In this document: piece after piece, positions 45,481 to 57,590 of the stretch | Position numbering within the stretch: position 1 is the stretch's first letter | Layout: the number at the start of each line of letters is the position of its first letter | Assembly (NCBI GenBank): GCA_015178975.1 | Contig: WHVD01000007.1 | Coordinates: 558,001-622,000 of the forward strand | From: Hysterangium stoloniferum | Lineage: Eukaryota; Basidiomycota; Agaricomycetes; Hysterangiales; Hysterangiaceae | Length of the DNA: 64,000 nt | Direction of reading: 5' to 3' | The notes under the pieces: generated by a model | Databases searched by the model: none | The model's input: only the letters and a program-made list of their open reading frames with translations | What the model was told of the DNA's origin: nothing | Program-made: the position numbers and the translations under genes

Positions 45481-47021
45481 ATCGCATGTGGGAAGTTTGT
45501 GCCACGATATGCCCAAGTTCGGCGAGGAGGTACGGTTACAAAAGGATGATACTATCCGGCGATGTGTAGAATGAATGCCGACGCAACCTCATTCAGGTTG
45601 GTGTGTAGCGGTGATTTGATTACAGCATTGTAAATCGATGACGTCATTGCAGTTGATGGCTGATCTCTATCTTCCCATCAAGCGCCGGGACACCAGTAGA
45701 CGGCCTCGCCCAAATATGCCATCAGTGTGACCTTCGTTCCTCCGCTGTGTCAGATAGATATGAACAGTCAAGGACGCTATATGGAGGTTTGTGTCCCCCA
45801 CAATCATCTTCAATGTATCTCCAGCAATAAAGAACATTTGCAACTAATATCTCGAAACTAGGTATCTTGGTGGATGCAACACACGATAAGATAATGTTGC
45901 CTGTTGTAGTTTGGTGGGGAAGGATAAAATGATGAGAGGTCACGACGTATGGTTGTATCTAGATTTCAATGCAGCCTCTGATCACAGTGAGCTCCACTAC
46001 AGATAGTTGACGCACGTGGCAGATGTTTTCTACAATACCCGCGAGGTCGCGGAGGAGGAAGGGAGGTTGAGTGAATGATGATAAATATCCCGCAATTTGT
46101 AGAATAAATGTCGATGCAACCTCATTAACGTTGCATTGAAAATTGAAGACGTAATTAAAGCTGATCGCCGATCTACATCCGACGATCGAGCGCCGGGACG
46201 CCAGAGGAAGGCCGAACCCAAAGATACTATCAGTTTGTCGGTGTGTCCGCCCTTCCTCCGCTGTATAACACTTGAATTATAGAACCCCCCCTAATACCAC
46301 TGATTCCTGTTGTCGAATTCGGAGTGGGTATATAGGTCTACAAGCATTGACTAAGTATGTCCGGTGTTTAATGATTGCCATATTGTGGCCCTACCTCATC
46401 AAATCAATGCTCTCTTTAATGACTATTCCCAGTCTTTCAGCGTAATATCCCTTCCTAGAAGCTTGCTAAAGCCCTTGTCGTCTCCGTATCCACGCCCCAT
46501 TCGCCTGTATAGCGTCAACTTTGCCATCAGCGAAACCTTCTTTGCGTTTAACAGCACTTTCATTCCAATCCTTTCCAAACCGACTCCGAAGAAATATCCT
46601 GGGCCAATTTTAATACTTGAAGATGAGCTCTCAGGAAGTGACCCCCCTCCCCAGTCGATAGTATGGCTCTGATATGCACCGAGATTTGATGTCGTGTTGG
46701 TGGACCCCCCTCGCATCTTAATAATTGTCGAGGGGTCATGGAAATTTCTCTCTCCTTGGCACTGACAGCATGAGGTTTGTCAAAGTGTATGTGAGAAGCA
46801 TATTTCATTTTGCACACCCATTATTCCACCCAAAATTCGACGTCTTCTTCAGACAGTAGTATGTGCTCGTCGTATTCAGGTGATCGGTAACATAAACCTT
46901 GCCCATGTTCCAGACAGCTCCATCGTTCTCGAAGTTTCATCTGGAATCTTTCCCTCATTCTCGTCTCATTGATATCCTGTCGTTCTACCCTCAATACAGC
47001 CGGTGAAGCCAAGGGTTGCTT
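45481..47021 (-). pseudogene. Family A copy 15, lacks last exon and start
   Basis: Exon 3/4 pieces at 45481-46230 with a duplicated and rearranged order, exon 2 at 46716-46400 open, intron 1 clear, exon 1 from about 46810 to 47021 (RMRERFQMKLRERWSCLEHGQGLCYR). The 5' end of exon 1 is cut at SPAVLRVER..LAKQ and joined head-to-head with copy 16. Confidence 0.6.
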
Positions 47022-47724
47022 ACCAAAACCACAACAGACAAAATTACTCACACCGACTTTCCTTCTATGAATCTCCTATACAGCCTCTCGTGTACTGCAT
47101 CCACCAAGATACCTGGTTTCGAAATATTGCTGATGATGTATTGAAAGTTGTAGTGGACGACATAAACCTAGATATAGCATCCTTGACATTTCACATCGAT
47201 GAGAACACGTCACATTCACTGTGGCGCGATATATTTTCCCTAGAAACCTTCTTCGATGACAGCGCACTCCGCATGGATCATATAAACCAGCTGAACGTGG
47301 TTTCTTCACTCGTTGAGCCCCTCCTAAGGTATGTTGAGATTTCTTTCCCTTCCACCATCATCTGATTCCCGCCCCATCAAAATATCCTGCCAGTCTGATT
47401 CTGACACGCATGTGTCCAAATTCGTGGTTCCTGTGGTTAGGGAAACGACTAATTGAGGTCACTCTGAAGCTGATAGCCGCGTCTTACGAGATCAAGTCCG
47501 CGTGTACCACAGTGTGCAACCTCAATATCATCCCCATTCTCGCCCGTCTTCTTCCACTTTGTGACGCAATGCGCGGCTCAAGCACCGATCAAAACCTCGG
47601 TGCTTCCCTTGAACGAGTAACTGTCGCGGCTCATTGCTTCCTTTGTGTCATCGCCACACCTTTCACCGGTTTGTGCGTGACATCCAATCCAACATCCATA
47701 TTAGTGTTGGAGGACCATTACTAG
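47022..47724 (+). pseudogene. Family A copy 16, 3' part
   Basis: Starts at TACCAAAACCACAACAGAC at the end of exon 3, then intron 3, exon 4 open, intron 4 and the last exon with CVIATPFTGLCV, ending LVLEDHY and TAG. Close to 55150-55886 (inverted). Confidence 0.6.
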
Positions 47725-48325
47725 CGCGCTCATGCCCTTGTTCCATCCATTCCGCAGCTTCACTCGCCCTGTGGCGATATTTCTCATTTATGTAAAGCTA
47801 CATCCAGTGCATATAGTCACTTTTGACCGCCTTTGTGTCCCTGGAAACTTCTCGTTGATTCTATTCGCACGTTGATATCACCCTCAGAAGATTCACAGCA
47901 AGCAGCGGATCAGTGAGTTTGGATAGGATGAATCCAGTCATTGAATAGCAGAAAACAACACCCGCAGCTCACTAATCCATGCCGAGGGGTCAGATTCACG
48001 TAATCTTCAAAATCTATGTTCAATCTCCTAATTGGCTATCGTGGGGCACAACCTCTGGAATGCAAGGAGGAGCCTTTGAAACGTACAGCGACTGCGTTGG
48101 GCGCATTCTATTAAGTATTTCCCTCCAATCGAAACCTCCCCTCGATCCTGGAGCGCCTCGCTCCCATGGGATCAGATTTGAGGACAAGGACAAGGCGAAT
48201 ATTGCAAAAAAGGTCAACCAGCATCCAAAGGCACTTGTGAGAGCGCTATAAGGTATACCTTCTGCGTAGCGATAGAGGAAGACGTGCGAGGAAGGCAGAG
48301 GCCATGACCATTTGATAGAAAACGC
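47725..48325 (-). pseudogene. Family B tail, minus strand
   Basis: LTFFAIFALSLSSNLIPWERGAP block and the tail. Almost identical to 45051-45311 and 54586-54777 copies. Fused to A last-exon sequence at 48326. Confidence 0.5.
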
Positions 48326-48575
48326 GTCTAAATTTAATATAATCTCCATTCTCGCTCGCCTTCTTCCCCATTGTGACGCAATGTGTGGCTCAATCAGCGA
48401 TCCATTCACCCGTACCCGCTTGGAGGAATTACATCTCATGGCTCATTCCTTCCTTTGCGTCATTGCCAAATGTTTCACCGGTGTGTACGTAACATCCAAT
48501 TCAAACTTAAGATCAGGACTATGACCGGCCTTCCCGATCCACTTGTTCCATCCATTCCGCATGATATGTCATGAT
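48326..48575 (+). pseudogene. Family A last-exon fragment
   Basis: From the LNIISILARLLPHCDAM equivalent to IPHDMS and stop. Joined at TCTAAATTTAATAT to B antisense sequence, apparently through a shared short AT-rich motif. Confidence 0.55.
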
Positions 48576-49732
48576 TTCTCTTTGTAACACCGACACAATT
48601 TATACCACTCTGGAGCATGTATAGCAGTATTTCTCTTGACGTAACTCGCCTTTTGTAAATATTTACAGGTAATTTAAAGTTACATATTTTGAGCCAATTT
48701 AAGAGCGCATATAGCCACTTTGTACCGCCATACGCATGTAGAATAATATTTGGAGCCTTTGGCGTGGCTAGAATCCCCTCGGATTTATGAACGACAACGA
48801 GTCCACATAGAATAGCACTGATAATTCTCAGAAGACAGCCCCATTACCGTGATTTTCGTTTCACTTAGTTGGGATCGCATGAAGAAGTTCATGAAGAAAA
48901 GCAAAGAAGACCCACAACAATCACTCACTAATCCATGGTAACGGTTATCTCGGTCAGACTCATCTAATCTTTAAAGTCTATCCTCAATCTCGGGATCAGC
49001 TATCACGAGGCACAAAAAGAGGAGCCATCAGAACGTACAGGGATGCGTTGATAGGATGCCATTAAATATTTCTCTCCAATCGAAACGTTCCCATGGGATT
49101 CAAGTTTAAAACCCGACAGTCTTGACTATTGCACTGAGAGTCAAACGAGCACCCGGCGGCGCTTTTGAGAGGGGTATAATGTATAACTTATGCTTGGCGA
49201 TACAGGAGAAGTGCGAGGAATCTAGATGCCATGACCACCTGATAGAAAACGGTTCTAAATTAGATACAACAATGCCTGTCGGATGGCACACCCGCATTTG
49301 ACCGATATTCTGTGACCATGGCTTGAATATATTTGATGACAAGTGGAGTTGATTGGTTGTCCGAAATTTCTTGAGGGAGGGAAATGAAGAGGATGACGCA
49401 CCAAGGACACCGGATGTCTTAAAGAAGGTGAAGCATCTGTAAATTGGTATTCGATCCGGACAGTTCACACGGAGAAGTCCCGGCAATCTAGAGTCTGCCC
49501 GAACTGGAATACCTTGGAGCATCCCAGATAGCCGGACTGCCTCACAGCATTTAAACCCATTTTACTCATGAGTTTTTAATTTGACCAACAGTTTTATTTT
49601 ATTTAAACGGAAGGTTTTAGAGCACCTGCCTGGATTCGTGCTCCGAGTATCGCAAAGAAGGGCCAGAGTGACACATGTTGTCGCTATTATCCGGGAAAAT
49701 ATGTCCCGCGGCGTCTGCGCACCTTGTGCCAT
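48576..49732 (-). pseudogene. Family B copy, minus strand
   Basis: Start ATGGCACAAGGTGCGC at 49732. A 139-codon open stretch 49522-49106 spans GLLRVNCPDRIPIY, GVLGASSSSFPSLKKFRTTNQLHLSS, VSNLEPFSIRWSWHLDSSHFSCIAKHKLYI. Tail damaged between 48650 and 49080. Inverted match to 27353-27795. Confidence 0.5.
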
Positions 49733-50202
49733 CTCTAACCGACCATGTCACGAGTTCTGGCGATCAAGAGTTCTTGTCATTATGTCTCTAATTCTTTTAG
49801 GCGTCATCAGGTCGGAGTCGGGTGACTATCGTCCAGGTTATCATTACGGGAGACATAAGGTTCATAGCGTGAAGTGTCCCCACCACTCTCACTTTGGATC
49901 CTACCTTTGTGGACTCATATATCGGTGCCGCAGACTTTGATTTCCACACTTTACCGCTCGGAGCCTTTTGCTTTCCATACGGGCTTTACCCGTGTTAGTT
50001 GATGCAAATTGCTGTACTTAGAAGGGCGGTGTAATAATAGTAGCATGTAATTAGTTACCACTGAATATAGATTACGCGCACAATTTTTTAATGAAGAGCT
50101 GTGGCATTCCCAATAAACAGGCATATTCACGATGGACGCCAATTAACCTAAGTAAAGAATCATCGGAATTGGAATTCGGAAAGAATTGAACACGAAGGGC
50201 AT
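49733..50202. promoter_or_regulatory. Leader Y plus A upstream region (empty LTR site)
   Basis: Uninterrupted version of 26491-27352. Both leader Y and the GTAATAATAGTAGCATG..TAGATTACGCGCAC block are present. No gene. Confidence 0.45.
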
Positions 50203-50354
50203 ATGTCACTTATCCCCCTGGAATTCGAAAAAAAGGCGTCCGTCGTTTGTATGAGCTTGTGGGATTCACAGGAACGAAGGTCACACTGCCAAGCTGATGG
50301 TTGGGCCTTCATTTGGTGTCCCGGCGCTCGATGGTCAGATGTAGATCGGCCATC
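50203..50354 (+). pseudogene. Family A exon 3 fragment
   Basis: SQERRSHCQADGWAFIWCPGARW equivalent, ending at GGCCATCAAG fused to the B tail. Confidence 0.6.
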
Positions 50355-50712
50355 AAGTGATTGTAACGGGTATTTTTTTGCTGTTCTTCAATGACTTACT
50401 TTATGCTATCCCAACTAACTAATACATTGCTTTCTTTGACACCTTCGACTGGTATTCTATTTGAGGTGATTCTCGTTGATATATCGGATTTGATTATAGC
50501 CACTACCACGGCCGACGAATATATGCAACGTGTATATAGCATCAACGAGAAGTTCCCAAGCACACAAAGGCGGAAAGGGGTGACTATATGCGCTCTTTAA
50601 ATGTCTCAAACTATGTCGCTTTACATAAATTAGAAATATTTCTAAAACGCCAGAGTAATATTACTATCCCTCCTCTTGGTTCGGATAATGTGTCAGTGTT
50701 GGCCAACAGAAA
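50355..50712 (+). pseudogene. Family B tail
   Basis: LSQLTNTLLSLTP, ILFEVILVDISDLI, YSINEKFPSTQRRKG, then LNVSNYVALHKLEIF. It continues open into sequence antisense to the last exon of the intact A gene (to about 50851). Confidence 0.5.
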
Positions 50713-52653
50713 TTATGAAATATCGGACGGAATGGATGGTGCAATAGAATTGGCAGACCAGCCATGGTCCTCCAACACTGATCTGGAGTTTGAATTAGAT
50801 GTTATGCACACATCGGTGAAAGGTGTGGCGATGACACAAAGGAAGGACTGAGCCACGAGGGTTAATGCTTCAAGCCGGGAAACGAGGTATTTATCGTTGA
50901 GCGAGCCACGCATTGTGTCACAATGTGGGATAAGACGAGGGAGAATGGTAATTATATCCACGTTGCGCACTGTGCTACACGCGGATTCGATGTCGGAAGA
51001 TCCAGCGATCAGGTTCAGAGTGACCTCAATTAGGTTTTCTCCTGACGAGAGGATGATCACATTTGGACGTGGGTGTGTCAGAATCAAACTGGTATGATAT
51101 TTTCAAGGGCGGATATTAGATGATGCTGGAAGGTAAACCACTCTCAACATACCGTAGGAGGGGCTCAATGAGTGAATGGACCACATTCAGTTGTTTGATG
51201 TGATGCGTGTGAAGCGTGCTGTTGCCGAAGAAGGTTTTCAGCTCCGAGATACCATACAACAATGAATACGTTGTGACCATATCCATAATAAGAGTCAAGG
51301 ACGCTATATGGTGGTTTGTGTCAGCCACTATAACCTTCAATACATCTCCAGCAATATCTCGAAACCATGAATCTTCGTGCATGCAACACCCCAGAAGCGG
51401 TATAGGAGATCCAAACAATGAACGTCGATGTGAGTAATTGTGTCTGTTGTGGTTTTGGTAGGCCAGATGAAATGATGTGATGTCGCGACGCACGCTTGTA
51501 CCCAGAATTCAATGCAACCTCTAATCGCAGTGAGCTCCTCTACAGACAGTTGGCGCACGTGGCAAGTTTGTTCCACGATATCCCCAAGCTCGGCGAGGAG
51601 GAAGGTACGTGAATGGCATGGGCATGATAAATATCCGGCGATTTGTAGAATGAATGCCGATGCAACCTCATTCAGGTGGGTGTGTAGCGGTGATTTGATG
51701 ACAGCATTGTAAAGCGATGACGTAATTGCAGTGGATGGCCGATCTCTATCTTCCCATCGAGCGCCGGGACACCAGTAGAAGGCATAAGCCAAATATGCCA
51801 TAAAGTTGGCAGTGTCACCTTCTTTCCTCCGCCGTATAACACTTGAACCCCAGAACAGCTCTGAGACAAGTGACGCCTGTTGTCGAATTTGACGCGGGTA
51901 AGTGGGTCTATAATGATGAGTATTTTGAGTGTATTCAATGATTGGCGCTGAAGCATCCCCACCTCATTAAGTCGATGGTCTCTTGAATTACTATTCCTAT
52001 TCTTCTCAGAGTGAGATGCTTGCGTATTAACTTTTTAAAGGCCCTGTCGTGTCCGTGCACCATTCGCTTGTATACCATCAACTTTGCCATCAGTGCAGCT
52101 GTCTTTGCGTTGTGCAGCACAGTCCTCCCAACCGTTTCCAAACCGACTCCACAGTAATACCCGGGGTTAATTTCCAGACTCGATGATGAGCTATCTGGCG
52201 ATGAGCCAACTCCCCAGTCTATGGCACGCCTACGATATGGGCTGATTTTGGATGTGGCGTTGGTAGAGCTCTCTCGAATCTGAATATTATTTGGTGCGTC
52301 ATGATAATTTTTCTCTCCTTGGAACTGAAATCATTCGCTCTGTGAACAGTCTCCTTAAAAATGATTTTTCGTTTGCGCACCCATTCCTCCACACCAACTT
52401 CCACGTCTTCTTCCGACAGTTCTATGTGCTGGTCGTCATCATGTTCTCGGTAACATAAACAGTGTCCATGTCCGAGACAGCTACATCGCTTTCGAAGCTT
52501 CATCCGGGATATTTCCCTCTTTCCCGTGTCATCAATCTCCTGTCGCTCCATCCTCAATACAGCCGGGGAAACCAAGGGTTGTAGCCAGTCAACCTCTTGA
52601 AGGAGGGATAGGACATCCTGCCCACTCGGAGCTATCTCGTTGGAAGTTGACAT
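50713..52653 (-). CDS. Family A copy 19, intact five-exon gene, function unknown (561 aa)
   Basis: Model: exon 1 52653-52381, exon 2 52324-51963, exon 3 51907-51417, exon 4 51372-51142, exon 5 51041-50713. Coding total 1686 nt, in frame, no stops. Introns are 56, 55, 44 and 100 nt, all GT-AG (GTGCGC..TCAG, GTGGGG..ATAG, GTTTGG..GAAG, GTGGTT..TCAG), phases 0, 2, 1, 1. Features by order: start MSTSNEIAPSGQD, helical LLQEVDWLQPLVSP, Cys/His cluster CSCLGHGHCLCYR, acidic DDDQHIELSEEDVE, Ser-rich SPDSSSSS, WCPGARWEDRDRP, SVEELTAIRGCIEF, WFRDIAGDVLKVI, CVIATPFTDVCI near the end. No signal peptide, membrane helix or known catalytic motif. Soluble protein inferred. Overlaps the converging B tail. Intron 4 is the least certain. 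Confidence 0.65.
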
Positions 52654-53344
52654 TGGTGGGTAGCAGCCGTACTCGTACCGAGAGGCAATGCTGCGCTTTT
52701 GAAGCTGAAGTTAGCCCGAGAGTCGGTTTCCAGGCATAGCATCGTGGCCGTGCTCCACAGGATACACACCGTTTAATCCTTTCTTTGTAACCAACTTGAA
52801 GTCCTACTTATCCTTCTTGAATAATGCAGCCAGAATATTCTCAAGTTACCTTACCATCTTTGTACATATTCTTTCTACTTCATCAGATCATCTCCCGCAG
52901 AAAACACACATGGCAGCTGAGAATAAATTGACGGGCCGTCACCGCGCATTGTGCTACCTTCCGAGTTCTTGAGCGCTAGATTTCAGGGCAATCCAGCTTT
53001 CCCGCCAGAAGTGACATCCACGGATAGAATATGTCAGTGCGGTGGATGCTATCCATGGCAGTGCTTATTAGGTACAGCCCCAGGCGCTTTCGACTCCGGC
53101 TATATCTAACGGAAATCTGCGCTTCGTGTTCAATTCTTTCATAATGGCAACGAGCAATCCATTACAACAATTCACTACTGATGCTAATGGGCGTCAACCC
53201 TGAATATCCTTCTTTGTGGCGACTCCGTCAGGTTTTTATCAACACCTTGTGCGCGTAATCAATATTCAGTGACTATTACTTACCCGCTAGTCTTATTATT
53301 ATCCTGACCTTCTCAGTGAACTAATTCGCCCCAGGATCACCTTA
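52654..53344. promoter_or_regulatory. Upstream region of the intact A gene
   Basis: No gene. Conserved blocks shared with 1666-1970, 36431-36777 and 57054-57590 (GGCAGCTGAGAATAAATTGACGGGC, CTTGAGCGCTAG). No B start is attached: an A fragment follows. Confidence 0.45.
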
Positions 53345-53650
53345 TTTATCAACCACTTTGAGAGGTCGCGACGCATGGTTGTATCTAGATTTCAATGCAG
53401 CCTCTGATCACAGTGAGCTCCACTGCAAATAGTTGACGCACGTGGTAGATGTTTTCTACAATACCCAGAAGGTCACGGAGGAGGAAGGGAGGCTGAGTAC
53501 ATGATGATGATAAATATCTCGCAATTTGTAGATTCAATGTCGACGCAACCTCATCCACGTTGGTGTGTAGCGGTGATTTTATGACAGCATTGTAAAGCGG
53601 TGACCTAATTGCAGTTGATGCCCGATCTGTATCTTCCCATTGAGCGCATC
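53345..53650 (-). pseudogene. Family A exon 3 fragment
   Basis: From the WEDTDRASTAIRS equivalent to VELTVIRGCIEI and the CVATS edge; cut at both ends. Similar to 45960-46170. Confidence 0.55.
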
Positions 53651-53869
53651 TGTCAAGGGTTATAGGGAGGAGTCTGACGACACACATTGCCATCACCGAT
53701 GTTGTGGCATCACCCTTAATGTATAAACAATGGCTTTCGTTCTACAACTGAAAATGTTGCTAAGATGTGGATTTCGAGCCGAAATGGATGCATAGGATAT
53801 ATATCACGCATCTGAATTGTGTGAGAGAGAGCGGCATGAATTTACTCGATCATAAATGTAGTCGATTTC
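53651..53869. other. Unassigned sequence
   Basis: No family match and no credible frame. Confidence 0.3.
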
Positions 53870-54319
53870 TTATCGGATGATGATCCTGACAACGCTGGTG
53901 GTTCTCCAGCGAGGAATCCCAAGAACGACCCCAAAGATACAGAATATCGAATATCTTGAACGAGGCGACGTTTCCATTGACCAAGTCTCCCCTTTATCCA
54001 AAATGACACTCTTTGACCACCTGGCTAGCGCAAAGTAGGAGAAGTTCTTCCATTGTCCTAATAAATAGGTTCCTTGGCGTCCGCGCCTCTTTCGACATCT
54101 CTCACCGACCATTGCACGATCTCCATGTTGGCACTCACTATATCCGCCTTTGTAATGGAAAACAGTTACACGCCGGCGGATAAACGTAGGAAGACTTTCT
54201 TCCTCCATTGCGTGGTGATCGGTCGATTTATCCCTTTCGTATATCCTTCCAGATATAATAATATCAGGTGAAGGCACACAAGGTCGACTCACTCGGCTAC
54301 AAGACCACCAGCCACTCAT
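53870..54319 (-). pseudogene. Divergent family B 5' region with leader Z, open 149 codons
   Basis: The part below 54115 matches the B start region (RAMVGERCRKRRGRQGTY aligns with the second frame of other B copies), but the ATGGCAAAA start is ATGTCGAAA here. The frame stays open through leader Z to 54319, unlike any other copy. The lower half to 53870 is too diverged to align. Could be an older B lineage or a chance frame. Confidence 0.35.
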
Positions 54320-54489
54320 TAATGTTTATAGAAGTACATCAAAAATCCGAGTCAAGCACATCAAGTCAGATCCCGAGATGTCAAGTTCTCAACTCACAAA
54401 TACGACTCTATCGCCGTGAAGCTATTAGCCAGCTTTTAGATAGGCTGGAATATCTGCTGGATAAATAATATCACCTTGTGACATTGGAC

Positions 54490-55149
54490 TAGATTTATAC
54501 CTAATTTAGACCCGTTTGCTATCAAGTGGTCATGGCCTCTGGCTTCCTCGCACGGCTTCCTGTATCGCTACCCATAAGGTATACCTTATAGCGCTCTCAT
54601 AAGTGCTTTTGGATGCTGGTTGACCCTTTTTGCAATATTCGCCTTGTCTTTGTCCTCAAATCTGATCCCATGGGAGCGAGGCGCTCCAGCATCGAGGGGA
54701 GATTTCGAATGGAGGGAAATACTTAATAGAATGCGCCCAGCCGAGTCGCTGTACGTTTTCAAGGTTCCTCCTTGCATTCCAGCAGTTGTGCCCCATGATA
54801 GCCAATCAGGAGATTGAACATAGAGTTTTAAGATTAGGTGAATCTGACCGAGATAACCGTCGACATGGATTAGTGAGTTGCGCTGCGTTCTGTGAAACCT
54901 TTGAGGGTGATATCACCGTGCGTATAGCATCAACGAGAAGCTTCCAGGCACACAAAGGCGGTCAAAAGTGACTATATGCACTGTGGAATTGGTTCATACT
55001 ATGTAGTTTTACATAAATGAGAAATATCGCCACAAGGCGAGTGAAGGAAAGAGTAATAGTACTATCCTTCCTCCTCGTTCGGAGAGTGTATCAGTGCTAT
55101 CCAAGAGACATAATGCGTGCGGAATGGATGGAACAATAGCATCAGCACG
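54490..55149 (+). pseudogene. Family B tail
   Basis: NLDPFAIKWSWPLASSH block, SDPMGARRSSIEGRF..EGNT, then a deletion joining to the GDITVRIASTR/INEK region. Same deletion as in 44508-45480. Converges on A copy 21. Confidence 0.5.
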
Positions 55150-57053
55150 CTATTCATGGTCCTCCAACACTAATCTGGATGTTGAATTAGATGGTACGCA
55201 CAGACCGGTGAAAGGTGTGGCGATGACACAAAGGAAGGAATGAGCCGCGACAGTTACTCGTTCAAGGGAAGCACCGAGATTTTCATCGGTGATTGAGCCA
55301 CGCATTGCGTCACAAAGTGGAAGAAGACGGGCGAGAATGGGGATGTTATTGAGGTTGCACACTGTGGTACACGCGGAATTGATGTCATAAGATGCAGCTA
55401 TCAGCTTCAGAGTGACCTCGATTAGTCGTTTGCCTAACCACAGAAACGACGAATTTGGACACATGTGTGTCAGAATCAGACTGGTAGGATATTGTGATGG
55501 GGAGGATATGAGATGATGCTGGAAGGTAAAACAATATCAACACACCTTAGGAGGGGCTCATTGAGCGAGGAAACCACATTCAGCTGGTTGATATGATCTA
55601 GGAAGAGTGTGCTGTCATCGAAAAAGGTTTCTAGGGAAAATATATCGCGCCACAGTGAATGTGACGTGTTCTCATCGATGTGAAATGTCAAGGACGCTAT
55701 AACTAGGTTTATGTCGTCCACTACAACTTTCAGTACATCACCAGCAATATTTCGAAACCAGGTATCTTGGTGGATGCAGCACACGAGAAGCTGTATAGGA
55801 GATTCATAGAAGGAAAGTCGGTGTGAGTAATTTTGTTTGTTGTGGTTTTGGTGAGCAGGACAAAAGGATGTGATGTTGGGACGCACGGTTGTACCCAGAA
55901 TTCAATGAAGCCTCTGATCGCAGTGAGCTCCACTACAGACAGTTGACGCACGTGAGAAGTCATGTCCACGATAACCGCAAGGTGCTTAAGGAGGAAGGGA
56001 GGTGGATTGCAGGGGGATGACAAATATCGGGCGATTTGAAGAATAAATGTCGATTAAATCTCATTAACGTTCGTGTGTAGCGGTGATTTTATGACAGCAT
56101 TGTAAGGTGAAGACGTAATTGAAGCTGATCGCCGATCTACATCCGACGATCGAGCGCCGGGACGCCAGAGGAAGGCCGAACCCAAAGGTACTATCAGTTT
56201 GTCAGTGTCTCCTCCCTTCCTCCGCTGTATAAGACTTGAACTATAGAACCCCCCTAATACCACCGATGCCTGTTGTCGAATTCGGAGTGGGTATATAGGT
56301 CTACAAGCATTGACTAAGTATGTTCGGTGTTTAATGATTGCCATGTTGTAGTCCTACCTCATCAAATCAATGCTCTCTTGAATGACTATTACTAGTATTT
56401 TCAGCATAATATACCTTTGTAGAAGCTTGTTAAAGCCCTTGTCGTCTCCGTATCCACGCGCCATTCGCTTGTATAGCGTCAACTTTGTCGTCAGCGAAAC
56501 CTTCTTTGCGTTGAACAGCACTTTCATTCCAATCCTTTCCAAACCGACTCCTAAGAAATATCCTGGGGCAATTTTAATACTTGAATATGAGCTATCAGGA
56601 AGTGAGCCCCCTCCCCAGCCGATATTACGGCTCTGATATGCACCGAGATATGATGTCGTGTTGGTGGACCCCCTCGCATCTTAATAATTGTCGGGGGGTC
56701 ATGACAATTTCTCTCTCCTTGGCACTGAAAGCATGAGGTTTATCAAGTGTGTATGTGAGGAGCATATTTTATTTTGCACACCCATTCTTCCACCCAAACT
56801 TCCACGTCTTCTTTAGACAGTAGTATGTGCTCGTCGTCTTCAGGTGCTCGGTAACATAAACCTTGCCCATGCTCCAGACAGGCCCATCGTTCTCGAAGTT
56901 TCATCTCGAATCTTTCCCTCATTCTCGTTTCATTGATATCTGTCGTTCTACCCTCAATATAGCCGGTGAAACCAAGGGTTGTAGCCACTCAACCCCTTGT
57001 AGGAGTGGTATTATATGTTGCCTGTTCAGAGTTATCTCGTTGAAAGTTGACAT
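55150..57053 (-). pseudogene. Family A copy 21, full span, frameshifted
   Basis: ATG at 57053 (MSTFNEITLNRQ). Exon 1 frameshifts after SPAI (near 56955) and recovers as MRERFEMKLRERWACLEHGQGLCYR. Exon 2 56700-56360 includes MERIGMKVLFNAKKVSL. Exon 3 starts near 56300 with WRPGARS in place of WCPGARW; exon 4 and last exon 55464-55150 open. Stop TAG-like after VLEDHE. Confidence 0.62.
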
Positions 57054-57590
57054 TGATGATAGGAGTCATGCTCATCCCGGAAGGGAATGCTGCCCTTTTG
57101 AGGTGCAGTTAGCCGGAGAGTCAATGTTCAGCCATAGCTTTGAGGCTGTGCTCCTACAGGATACCCACTGTTCCATCGTTTCCTATTAAATGACTTGAAG
57201 GCCCACTCGTCCTTTTCCAAAAATACACCCAGGATACTCTCAAGTTACTTTAAGACTTTTTACCGATATTCCTGAACTTCATTAGATTGCATACTGAAGA
57301 CAACACATGTGGCAGCTGGGAATTCATTGACAAGCTGTCAACGCATAATGTGGTAACTTCTCAGTTCTTGAGCGCTGGATTTCAGGCCAATCCAGCTTTC
57401 CCATGATTTCAGACGTGACATATCGATGGATAGAATGTGTAAATAGAGGAGATGCCATCCATGGGCAGTGCTTATCAGGTACAGCCTCAGGCGCTTCGTT
57501 TCAGCATTCCAACGAGGAACCCATTTTAATAATTCCTTAATTATACTAATTGCGGTCACACCTGAATATCACGTTGTGTTTTTCCTTTTC
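57054..57590. promoter_or_regulatory. Family A upstream region
   Basis: Same landmark blocks as other A upstream regions (GCAGCTGGGAATTCATTGACAAGC, CTTGAGCGCTGG); no gene. Confidence 0.4.
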
